24,128 bases of DNA, from assembly GCA_016196515.1 (NCBI GenBank), contig JACPXN010000036.1, forward strand, positions 1 through 24,128, in the 5' to 3' direction. Of this stretch, positions 6,065-11,952 are shown in pieces. Numbering within the stretch: the first letter of the stretch is position 1; each line of letters begins with the position of its first letter. The translations under genes and the position numbers were made by a program. The notes under the pieces were generated by a model. That model was given only the letters and a program-made list of their open reading frames with translations, did no database searches and was not told the DNA's origin. The DNA is from Candidatus Omnitrophota bacterium. Its GTDB lineage: Bacteria > Omnitrophota > Gorgyraeia > Zapsychrales > Fredricksoniimonadaceae.

Positions 6065-7780
6065 GATAAACCACAACCCATCAACGGTGCCCAAGCCCTT
6101 GTCCAATGCCTGGAGAATTTCGGCGTTGAGTACATTTGGGGCCTTTCCGGCGGTGCGGCCATCCCCATTTTCGACGCCCTGGTGGGTTCGAAGATCAAAC
6201 TCATTTTGACCCGCCATGAACAGGGGGCCACCCACATGGCCGACGGCTATGCCCGGGCCACGGGCAGACCCGGTGTGGTCCTTGTGACCTCGGGCCCCGG
6301 CGCTACCAACACGGTGACCGGCATCTTGACCGCCCATATGGATTCCGTGCCCATCATCGTGCTCACGGGCCAGACCATCACCTCCATGCTCGGCAAGGAC
6401 GCCTTCCAGGAAGCAGACATCGTGGGCATCACCATGCCCATCGTCAAACACAGTTATCTGGTCAAGAACACCAACGACATCCCACGCGTCATCAAAGAGG
6501 CCTGGCATATCTGCCAGACCGGACGGCCGGGGCCTGTGCTGATAGATCTTCCCAAAGACATCACGTCCGCCCCGTTCACCGGCGATACCCTCGACCCTAA
6601 AATGGACATCCCGGGTTATAAAGAACTGCCCAAACCCGACAAACACGATGTCCTTAAGATGGCTGAAATGTTCAAGGGCTCCAAAAAGCCGCTTTTGCTG
6701 GTGGGCCATGGTGCGGTGATCGCGCGCGCGGGGGACGCCATCAAAAAACTGGCGGAAAAACTCAACGCGCCCGTGACCAACACGCTTCTGGCCAAAGGGG
6801 AATTCCCGGAAACCCATCCCCTGTCTTTGGGGATGCTGGGCATGCACGGCACCGCCTATGCCAACAAGGCGATCATCCATTGTGACCTCATCCTTTCCAT
6901 CGGCTCGCGCTGGGACGACCGCATCAACGGCAACAACCTTGAATTCTGCGTGAACGCCAAAAAACTGCACATTGACGCGGATTTCTCCGAGATCAACAAG
7001 ATCGTCAAACCCGATGCCTGGGTGGTGGCTGATGCCAGGGAAACGGTGGAAGAACTCATCAAACACGCAACACCCCTGGACACCAAGGAATGGCTGGCAG
7101 AACTGGCCTTTTACCGCAAGGAATTCCCGCTCAAATACAAAAATGACAGGGGCCTCACCGCCCAGTACGTCATCGACACCTGTTACAAAGTGACCGATGG
7201 CCGCGCCATTGTCACCACCGACGTGGGCCAGCACCAGATGTGGGCCGCGCAGTTCTATCTCTCCGGCCGGGGGGACCATTGGATCTCTTCTGGCGGCGCC
7301 GGGACCATGGGCTTCGGCTTTCCGGCCGCCATCGGCGCGCAGTTCGGCAGACCCAAAAACCTGGTTGTGGCCATCGTGGGTGACGGCGGTTTCCAAATGA
7401 CGCTTCACGAACTTTCAACAATGTTCATCCACAAATTGCCGGTGAAGGTGCTCATCATCGACAATAAATATCTGGGGATGGTGCGCCAGTGGCAGGAACT
7501 GTTTTTTGAGAACCGGCTTTCCGGTGTGGACTTAGAAGGCAACCCGGATTTCGTCAAACTCGCCGAGGCCTACGGCATCAAAGGTTTTCACATCAACCAC
7601 GCGGACCATTGCCAGGACGTGATGAAACAGGCCATGGAATATCCCGGCCCCTGCGTCATCCACGCGGAGGTCATCAAGGAAGGCAACGTGTATCCCATGG
7701 TCCCGGCGGGCAAAAGCGCCTTTCACATGATCATCGAAAAACCGACGGAGAAAATGGAAAAACCGACTGGTTCCACGTAG
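6065..7780 (+). CDS. ilvB: Acetolactate synthase large subunit, 5' end disturbed
   Basis: This thiamine-diphosphate and FAD enzyme condenses two pyruvates (or pyruvate with 2-ketobutyrate), the first common step of branched-chain amino acid synthesis. Motifs are the catalytic Glu in RHEQGATHMADGYARATGRP (codons starting 6209), the FAD-domain GMLGMHGTAYAN and GSRWDDR, and the ThDP/Mg motif beginning GDGGFQMTLHE (about 7379) with its later Asn in LIIDNKYLGMVRQWQ. Homology begins well before the first canonical start (GTG at 6182): codons from 6065 give NGAQALVQCLENFGVEYIWG then LSGGAAIP, the standard N-terminal pyrimidine-binding region. An in-frame TAA at 6062-6064 leaves no ATG, GTG or TTG there. 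Removing one base between 6061 and 6069 would join it to a GTG at 6058 overlapping grxD (GTGA). I give the full coding extent; it encodes about 571 residues, a normal size. The stop lies in a hairpin. Confidence 0.93.
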   Translation, partial: DKPQPINGAQALVQCLENFGVEYIWGLSGGAAIPIFDALVGSKIKLILTRHEQGATHMADGYARATGRPGVVLVTSGPGATNTVTGILTAHMDSVPIIVLTGQTITSMLGKDAFQEADIVGITMPIVKHSYLVKNTNDIPRVIKEAWHICQTGRPGPVLIDLPKDITSAPFTGDTLDPKMDIPGYKELPKPDKHDVLKMAEMFKGSKKPLLLVGHGAVIARAGDAIKKLAEKLNAPVTNTLLAKGEFPETHPLSLGMLGMHGTAYANKAIIHCDLILSIGSRWDDRINGNNLEFCVNAKKLHIDADFSEINKIVKPDAWVVADARETVEELIKHATPLDTKEWLAELAFYRKEFPLKYKNDRGLTAQYVIDTCYKVTDGRAIVTTDVGQHQMWAAQFYLSGRGDHWISSGGAGTMGFGFPAAIGAQFGRPKNLVVAIVGDGGFQMTLHELSTMFIHKLPVKVLIIDNKYLGMVRQWQELFFENRLSGVDLEGNPDFVKLAEAYGIKGFHINHADHCQDVMKQAMEYPGPCVIHAEVIKEGNVYPMVPAGKSAFHMIIEKPTEKMEKPTGST

Positions 7781-7791
7781 TGGAACCAGTC
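7765..7791. repeat. Perfect 12-bp-stem hairpin over the ilvB stop codon
   Basis: GACTGGTTCCAC and its exact complement flank the loop GTA. The ilvB stop TAG (7778-7780) sits in the loop and first stem base. No T-run follows, so it is not a classical terminator. It directly abuts the repeat at 7792 and may be part of the same insertion, or act as an mRNA-stabilising or attenuating hairpin between ilvB and ilvN. Confidence 0.7.
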
Positions 7792-7893
7792 GTCCCCGAA
7801 TGCTTTAATCGGGGACCCAGTGCACTGGATTCCCCGTAAAGGGGCGTGGCCCCAACGGGGCTTTACGCCCGACAGAAACATTCGGGAATGACA
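7792..7893. repeat. 102-bp composite inverted repeat related to the element at 5658
   Basis: It begins GTCCCCGAATG and ends CATTCGGGAATGACA, the same end sequences as the 70-bp element. Nested inside is a second palindrome, CGTAAAG ... CTTTACG (about 7836-7867), enclosing GGGGCGTGGCCCC. It fills almost the whole 125-bp space between ilvB and ilvN. No reading frame of its own. Confidence 0.75.
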
Positions 7894-7905
7894 AATAGGT
7901 AATAT

Positions 7906-8406
7906 ATGCCCAATACCGATCCTTCCCATACGATCAGCGTGCTCGTGGCCAACAAGCCCGGAGTGCTGGTGCGCATCGCCCTGGTCTTTGCCCGGCGCGG
8001 TTATAACATCGACTCTCTGGTGGTCTCCCCCACGGTCAACCCGAAATATTCGCGGATGACCATCACGGCCAGGGGAAGCCTGGAAACCCTCGACCAGATC
8101 ATCAAGAACGCGGGTAAACTGGTCGACGTCATCCATTGCGGCGAACATGACATGGCCCACAGCGTCGAAAAAGAACTGTCCCTGGTCAAATTGAAGGCGT
8201 CCCCCGCGGTCAAGGCCTTTGTCACCAAGGCCGCGCGCAAATTCCACGTCAAGATCGATGATTCTTCCGAAAAGTATTACATCATCGAACAGACCGGCAC
8301 CACCGCCCAGTTGAACGAATTTGAAACCATGGCGAAAGAATACGGCGTGGTGGAGATGGTGCGGACGGGTAAAATTTTAATGGTCAGAGGTAAGGAAAAA
8401 ACGTAA
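7906..8406 (+). CDS. ilvN: Acetolactate synthase small (regulatory) subunit
   Basis: The 166-residue subunit activates the large subunit and confers valine feedback inhibition in known enzymes. An N-terminal ACT domain (about residues 8-85) begins HTISVLVANKPGVLVRIALV followed by FARRGYNIDSLVV, the invariant ACT ligand region. The C-terminal domain (about 86-160) has ELSLVKLKA, then YIIEQTGTTAQLNEF, and ends in the usual GVVEMVRTGKILMVRG. Length is typical (about 160-175). It lies 125 bp after ilvB, separated by a repeat, and only a weak ribosome binding site is visible. It is the last plus-strand gene and converges on the NifU-like gene with a 7-bp gap and no visible terminator hairpin with T-run. 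Confidence 0.95.
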   Translation: MPNTDPSHTISVLVANKPGVLVRIALVFARRGYNIDSLVVSPTVNPKYSRMTITARGSLETLDQIIKNAGKLVDVIHCGEHDMAHSVEKELSLVKLKASPAVKAFVTKAARKFHVKIDDSSEKYYIIEQTGTTAQLNEFETMAKEYGVVEMVRTGKILMVRGKEKT

Positions 8407-8409
8407 TTC

Positions 8410-8417
8410 GCCCCTAC
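8410..8417. repeat. Fragment of the GTAGGGGC repeat end
   Basis: GCCCCTAC matches the terminal sequence of the elements at 1582 and 11442. It overlaps the stop codon (complement of 8414-8416) of the NifU-like gene. Eight bases alone could be chance, so this is tentative. Confidence 0.35.
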
Positions 8418-8881
8418 GCACGGTCTTTCAAACTGCAGGGCAATATCTTCGGCAGTTCCTTCGGCGGCAGGATCACTTCGGCAATTTCAATAAAGTCAGG
8501 CGCATATTCGATGGACGTGATGCGGCAGCGTTCATGATCCACCGACGGATGGTCCACTCCTAAATATTGCGCCAGTCCCGCCTTTAAAGCATCAAGTTCC
8601 AGATACAGGATAAACTGCCTTTCTTCTTGTGCATTGAGGCCGAGCGCGGAAACCAGCATATAAAAATCCAGACCCAGAATTTCCTGAATGGTCCTGCCCG
8701 CGCAAAACTTGGACAAACCCGTATTTCCCGTGATCTCGCTGGAACAGGTGATCTTGGCGAATTCAAACTTGACCAAACGCTCGTGGGCGTCCAGCGTGAT
8801 ATTTAAACCGGAAGTACTGTCGGAACAAGGCATCATCGATCCATCGGTTTTGGGCTCATTTAAAAATACCGTCAAGGACAT
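8414..8881 (-). CDS. Possible NifU/IscU-like small protein
   Basis: A 155-residue protein not recognised with certainty. The N-terminal half reads PCSDSTSGLNITLDAHERLV, then KITCSSEITGNTGLSKFCAG and RTIQEIL. The spacing of Cys19, the second cysteine in KITCSSE and the xGRTIxEIL segment recalls the NifU/IscU scaffold fold (CGD ... GC ... GKTLEEA), but the third Cys and order are not canonical. The C-terminal third has no recognised motif and ends PPKELPKILPCSLKDRA. There is no signal peptide. The ATG at 8881 overlaps the AsmA-like gene by 26 bp; the ATG pair at residues 16-17 would be a later alternative start. If the scaffold reading is right, it would connect loosely to the CGFS-glutaredoxin/BolA genes across the convergent junction. 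Confidence 0.5.
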   Translation of the reverse strand: MSLTVFLNEPKTDGSMMPCSDSTSGLNITLDAHERLVKFEFAKITCSSEITGNTGLSKFCAGRTIQEILGLDFYMLVSALGLNAQEERQFILYLELDALKAGLAQYLGVDHPSVDHERCRITSIEYAPDFIEIAEVILPPKELPKILPCSLKDRA

Positions 8882-9848
8882 TGTTCAGGATCTCTTTGAC
8901 TTGGGGGTTCTTATCCAGCACTTTCTCCAACTGTTGACCGATCTGCTTGATCCCTTCGCTCGTCACGATCTTTTTGGCCAGATAGCCGGCGTCGGGAACG
9001 TAACGGATCTTCGGCGCCTGACCGGTGAGTTTGCCGGGAACATACAAACGCCCGTCCTGGTCCAGAATACCCTGAAGCGGCGTAATGGAACGCGCGATCT
9101 CCTGCGACACGTCCTTCGCGGCATAAAAAGACACATCCATGCGGACGGTCCCTTCAAAGCCGGCCGTGCCTTTGATTTCCGCCTCGAACAACGGGGACTG
9201 GACCATGGCATCATCGATCAAGATCTCGCCCTGCCGAATCGTGAATTTTGCCCGCACCTTGTCCAGGACGGCGGCATCGCCCCCCAATTTTGCCCTTAGC
9301 GTGTCCGACAACAAACCTTCGATCTGTTCTCCCAGACCGGGGATGACATTGATGCGGCCAAACACGGCCTTAAGGACATTGAAATTCTCCAGACGGCCGT
9401 CGGTAAAAAATGCCTCCCCGCTCACAGGCAAAGGGGCATCCAAAGACAGGTCATTGACACGGACTTCCAGCTTCGGGACCCGTATGTCTAAAGGTGTTTG
9501 CGCATCACCGGCATTGACCCTGATGTCTGAAATGATGATATGACTGACATGGACCTTGCGCTCTCTTAAGAGCGGTATGAGCCCGATCTGCGCGCTGGTT
9601 TTGCCCGCCTCGATGAGAGGTGATCCGGCCACGCGGATGTCAAAAACATCCACGGCGATCCCTTGCCAGGAAAAATTAAGGCCCGCCGTGGCAATGCTCA
9701 CCTCGCGTCCCAGGGCGTCGGAGGCGGCTTTGGTGATCTGGGGCAAATACGCATTCACATTGAACGTTTTGACAAAAATGAATGCGACAATAGCGGCGAT
9801 GACGAAAAGCGTGCCCAAGGCAAAAAAAAGGAATTTAACGACCTTCAT
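8856..9848 (-). CDS. AsmA-family-like membrane-anchored protein
   Basis: The 330-residue product begins with one membrane segment (VVKFLFFALGTLFVIAAIVA, residues 3-22), followed by FNVNAYLPQITKAASDALGR and EVSIATAGLNFSWQGIAVDV, the classic AsmA N-terminal pattern (xYLPxIxxAxxxALGRxV ... LxxxxGxxVxDxxV). The remainder is beta-rich, as in the AsmA/TamB/YhdP group, and ends in an amphipathic tail. Members are anchored in the inner membrane, face the periplasm and are linked to outer-membrane lipid transport or protein assembly; this one is short. I choose the ATG at 9848 because GGAG lies 6 nt upstream and the membrane segment follows at once; the long upstream extension to 9977 is arginine-rich out-of-frame DUF255 DNA. 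It overlaps the DUF255 gene by 14 bp. Confidence 0.75.
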   Translation of the reverse strand: MKVVKFLFFALGTLFVIAAIVAFIFVKTFNVNAYLPQITKAASDALGREVSIATAGLNFSWQGIAVDVFDIRVAGSPLIEAGKTSAQIGLIPLLRERKVHVSHIIISDIRVNAGDAQTPLDIRVPKLEVRVNDLSLDAPLPVSGEAFFTDGRLENFNVLKAVFGRINVIPGLGEQIEGLLSDTLRAKLGGDAAVLDKVRAKFTIRQGEILIDDAMVQSPLFEAEIKGTAGFEGTVRMDVSFYAAKDVSQEIARSITPLQGILDQDGRLYVPGKLTGQAPKIRYVPDAGYLAKKIVTSEGIKQIGQQLEKVLDKNPQVKEILNNVLDGIFK

Positions 9849-11943
9849 GAACATCTCCGATCTGGCGCTCCAGGACCGCGGGATCGTCCGTCGGGGGCAA
9901 ACACGCGCGGCCCTTACAAACGCGTGCCATGACCTTTTGCGCTCCCGCTTCGTAAACCACGGATCTATTGGGAACAAAATGTTTATACAACACTTTCGTC
10001 ATTTTGGCAATGGTCTCGTCCGCCTCGGCGAGCCCTCGGCGAGACGGGTCCAGCGGTCCTGACAACACCACCTGTGTAGCTCCCTCGCGATAAAAATCAT
10101 AAGCGCACAGGGCCAATGGATAAGCAGACGGCGCCTGACGAATAACCCCGGAAAAACATGTGAAGACGCCCGACGCGCTTGCGTAAAACCCCTCTTCGCC
10201 GGTCAATGCATGCAAACGGAGCAACGCCAGTGCCGACGCTGAATTACCCGATGGGATGGCCCCGTCGTAAATTTCCTTGGGCCGCGTGATCAAGGTCTGG
10301 GCATCGCGGGCAGTCATGTAAAAACCGCCGTTGGTGCCATCTTCAAATAATTCCTGCATCACATGGGCCAAACGTTTGGCCTGCTCCAAATACTTTTCCT
10401 CAAAAGACGCCTCATACAGGTCAATGAGGCCTGTCACAAAAAACGCATAGTCCTCCAGCGTGGCCGGGATGCCTGCCTTGCCGGCAGGCAGGCCTGCCCC
10501 GCCCATGGCGGGGGCCTGACCCTGCCGCCAACGGTGCAAGAGCCGTCCATCATCCACGAGATGGGATAAAATAAAATCGGCGGCTGCCCGGGCGGCATCA
10601 ACGTATCGCTTTTTGCCCAAAACGCGCCCGCCGAAAGCCAAAGCACAGATCATAAGCCCGTTCCAATCGACGATGACCTTGTCGTCTAAATGCGGCCGCG
10701 GACGCTTCTGCCGACGTTCAAACAGCCGTTGACGGCAACGGGCCGCCATTTGTTCATCATCTGGCTCTTGGGAAAGAAAAAGAATGTTTTTACCGGCAAA
10801 CTCACCATGGGGATCGAAAGCCGCCCCGCCATCGGCGGGGCCATCGGGCTTGACGCCATACCACGCGCAAAATGTATCTCCCTCTTTGGGGCCCAATACT
10901 TCTATGATCTCTTTTTCCGTCCATACATAAAAAGCCCCTTCGCGTTGTACGGGAGGGCCCCTGTGCCCTCCCGGGCCGCCGGCCCCTACGGGACTATCCG
11001 CATCTTGGGCGCAATAAAAACCGCCTTGGGGCTCACACATGTCCCCTAAAACATAAATAAAAATATTTTCGGCAACATCAGCGTATGTTTTTTTACCCGT
11101 GACCTGGAACGCTTCCAGATAAACATGGGCCAAAAGGGCCTGGTCGTAAAGCATCTTCTCAAAATGCGGAACATGCCATTGAGCATCCGTCGAATAACGA
11201 TGAAAGCCAAAACCGATATGGTCCCAGATCCCGCCGCGGGCCATGGCCACAAGCGTCTGCTCGACCATGGCCAGCGCCTTTTCATCCTTGGGCACACGGT
11301 GATGATAGCGCAATAAAAACCCAAGTCCGTGCGGCATGGGAAATTTGGGGCTGGAACCGAAACCGCCGTTGGCCGCGTCAAAACGGGCGGACATCTGATG
11401 GAACGCGGCATCCAATATCGATCCCGATAATTCATTGCCCTGTAGGGGCTGGGCATGCCCAGCCCCTACGTTCAACGATCGTGTGATCTCATCCGAAGAC
11501 GATAAAATGCCCTCACGGTTGTTGTGCCAGGCCTCGGCAATGGACAACAGGATCTCTTTAAAGCCCTGTGACCCGCTCCCGGTATAGGGAGGAAAATACG
11601 TGCCCCCGTAAAATGGTTTCCCGTCGGGGGTCAAAAATACCGTCAGCGGCCATCCGCCCTGTCCGGTCATGGCGACAACGGCCGCCATGTACACGTGGTC
11701 CACGTCCGGCCGCTCCTCACGGTCCACCTTGACCGCGATAAAATGGTCATTGAGGACCTTCGCGATGTCCTCATTTTCAAAAGACTCATGCGCCATGACA
11801 TGGCACCAATGACAGGTGGAATATCCGATGGATAAAAGGACGGGCTTGTCCGCTTGGATAGCCGCGGCAAAGGCCTGCGGGCCCCAGGGATACCAGAACA
11901 CGGGATTATCGGCGTGCGCAAGCAGATACGGACTTGTTGGGCC
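9835..11943 (-). CDS. DUF255 thioredoxin-domain protein (YyaL / SPATA20-like), 5' frameshift
   Basis: This roughly 700-residue protein has an N-terminal thioredoxin-like domain and a C-terminal alpha/alpha-barrel related to N-acylglucosamine epimerases and cellulases. Its biochemical role is unsettled in the family. Markers are GYSTCHWCHVMAHESF (CHWC), GGWPLTVFLTPDGKPFYGGT, CAQDADS, EFAGKNILFL and LEDYAFFVTGLIDLYEASF. The first canonical start in frame is GTG at 11901, but conserved family residues SPYLLAHADNP are encoded just upstream. They follow a TAG at 11944-11946. An ATG at 11963, overlapping the previous stop, begins MSVNRL in another frame; one missing base between 11935 and 11945 separates the two. 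At least four palindromic repeats are inserted in frame (11442, 10947, 10823, 10471-10515), adding loops absent from relatives, so activity is uncertain though all core motifs remain. I give the full homologous extent. Confidence 0.88.
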   Translation of the reverse strand, partial: GPTSPYLLAHADNPVFWYPWGPQAFAAAIQADKPVLLSIGYSTCHWCHVMAHESFENEDIAKVLNDHFIAVKVDREERPDVDHVYMAAVVAMTGQGGWPLTVFLTPDGKPFYGGTYFPPYTGSGSQGFKEILLSIAEAWHNNREGILSSSDEITRSLNVGAGHAQPLQGNELSGSILDAAFHQMSARFDAANGGFGSSPKFPMPHGLGFLLRYHHRVPKDEKALAMVEQTLVAMARGGIWDHIGFGFHRYSTDAQWHVPHFEKMLYDQALLAHVYLEAFQVTGKKTYADVAENIFIYVLGDMCEPQGGFYCAQDADSPVGAGGPGGHRGPPVQREGAFYVWTEKEIIEVLGPKEGDTFCAWYGVKPDGPADGGAAFDPHGEFAGKNILFLSQEPDDEQMAARCRQRLFERRQKRPRPHLDDKVIVDWNGLMICALAFGGRVLGKKRYVDAARAAADFILSHLVDDGRLLHRWRQGQAPAMGGAGLPAGKAGIPATLEDYAFFVTGLIDLYEASFEEKYLEQAKRLAHVMQELFEDGTNGGFYMTARDAQTLITRPKEIYDGAIPSGNSASALALLRLHALTGEEGFYASASGVFTCFSGVIRQAPSAYPLALCAYDFYREGATQVVLSGPLDPSRRGLAEADETIAKMTKVLYKHFVPNRSVVYEAGAQKVMARVCKGRACLPPTDDPAVLERQIGDVHEGR
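9855..9858 (-). promoter_or_regulatory. Ribosome binding site that sets the AsmA-like start
   Basis: GGAG on the minus strand lies exactly 6 nt before the ATG at 9848 and inside the 3' end of the DUF255 gene. It selects this ATG over the ATG two codons upstream at 9854, and implies translational coupling. Confidence 0.6.
10023..10043. repeat. Tandem 10-bp direct repeat in the DUF255 gene
   Basis: CCTCGGCGAG occurs twice with one base between (10023-10032 and 10034-10043), encoding SRRGLAEAD next to a region that is variable in the family. It may be part of another inserted element. Confidence 0.45.
10471..10515. repeat. Composite palindrome in the DUF255 gene (GCCTGCC and GCCCCGCC types)
   Basis: A GCCTGCC/GGCAGGC palindrome around TGCCGGCA (10471-10493) is joined to a GCCCCGCC-CAT-GGCGGGGGC palindrome (10496-10515). 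The minus strand reads APAMGGAGLPAGKAGIP just before the conserved LEDYAF block. It looks like two small elements inserted side by side. Confidence 0.75.
10823..10841. repeat. GCCCCGCC-N3-GGCGGGGC palindrome, copy 2 (DUF255 gene)
   Basis: Eight-base arms around the loop ATC. Translated in frame as DGPADGGAA between YGVKP and FDPHGEF, lengthening a loop of the protein. Confidence 0.75.
10947..10989. repeat. 43-bp double-hairpin repeat in the DUF255 coding region
   Basis: Two adjacent hairpins (GGGAGGGC/GCCCTCCC and GGGCC/GGCCC) end in CCCCTAC. It encodes VGAGGPGGHRGPPVQ on the minus strand, between CAQDADS and AFYVWTEKE, which are normally separated by only a few residues. Confidence 0.75.
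11442..11469. repeat. 28-bp perfect palindrome in the DUF255 coding region
   Basis: GTAGGGGCTGGGCA is followed directly by its exact reverse complement. It shares the GTAGGGG/CCCCTAC ends of the dusB repeat and is read in frame as VGAGHAQPLQ, a segment that fits no conserved part of the family. Confidence 0.85.
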
Positions 11944-11952
11944 CTAAGCCGG

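Noticed and set aside
7765..7791. The hairpin at the ilvB stop as a Rho-independent terminator
   Set aside because: No T-run follows and ilvN, its functional partner, lies just downstream, so full termination would make little sense.
8856..9977. A longer AsmA-like frame starting at 9977
   Set aside because: The extra 43 residues are Arg-rich, overlap conserved DUF255 coding sequence in another frame, and push the membrane anchor away from the N-terminus; GGAG favours 9848.
11934..11948. CTTAGGG near the DUF255 start resembles the yeast Ty1 +1 frameshift site (CTTAGGC)
   Set aside because: A +1 shift there does not lead into the SPYLL frame; a -1 change (one base missing) is needed, and no -1 slippery heptamer is present.
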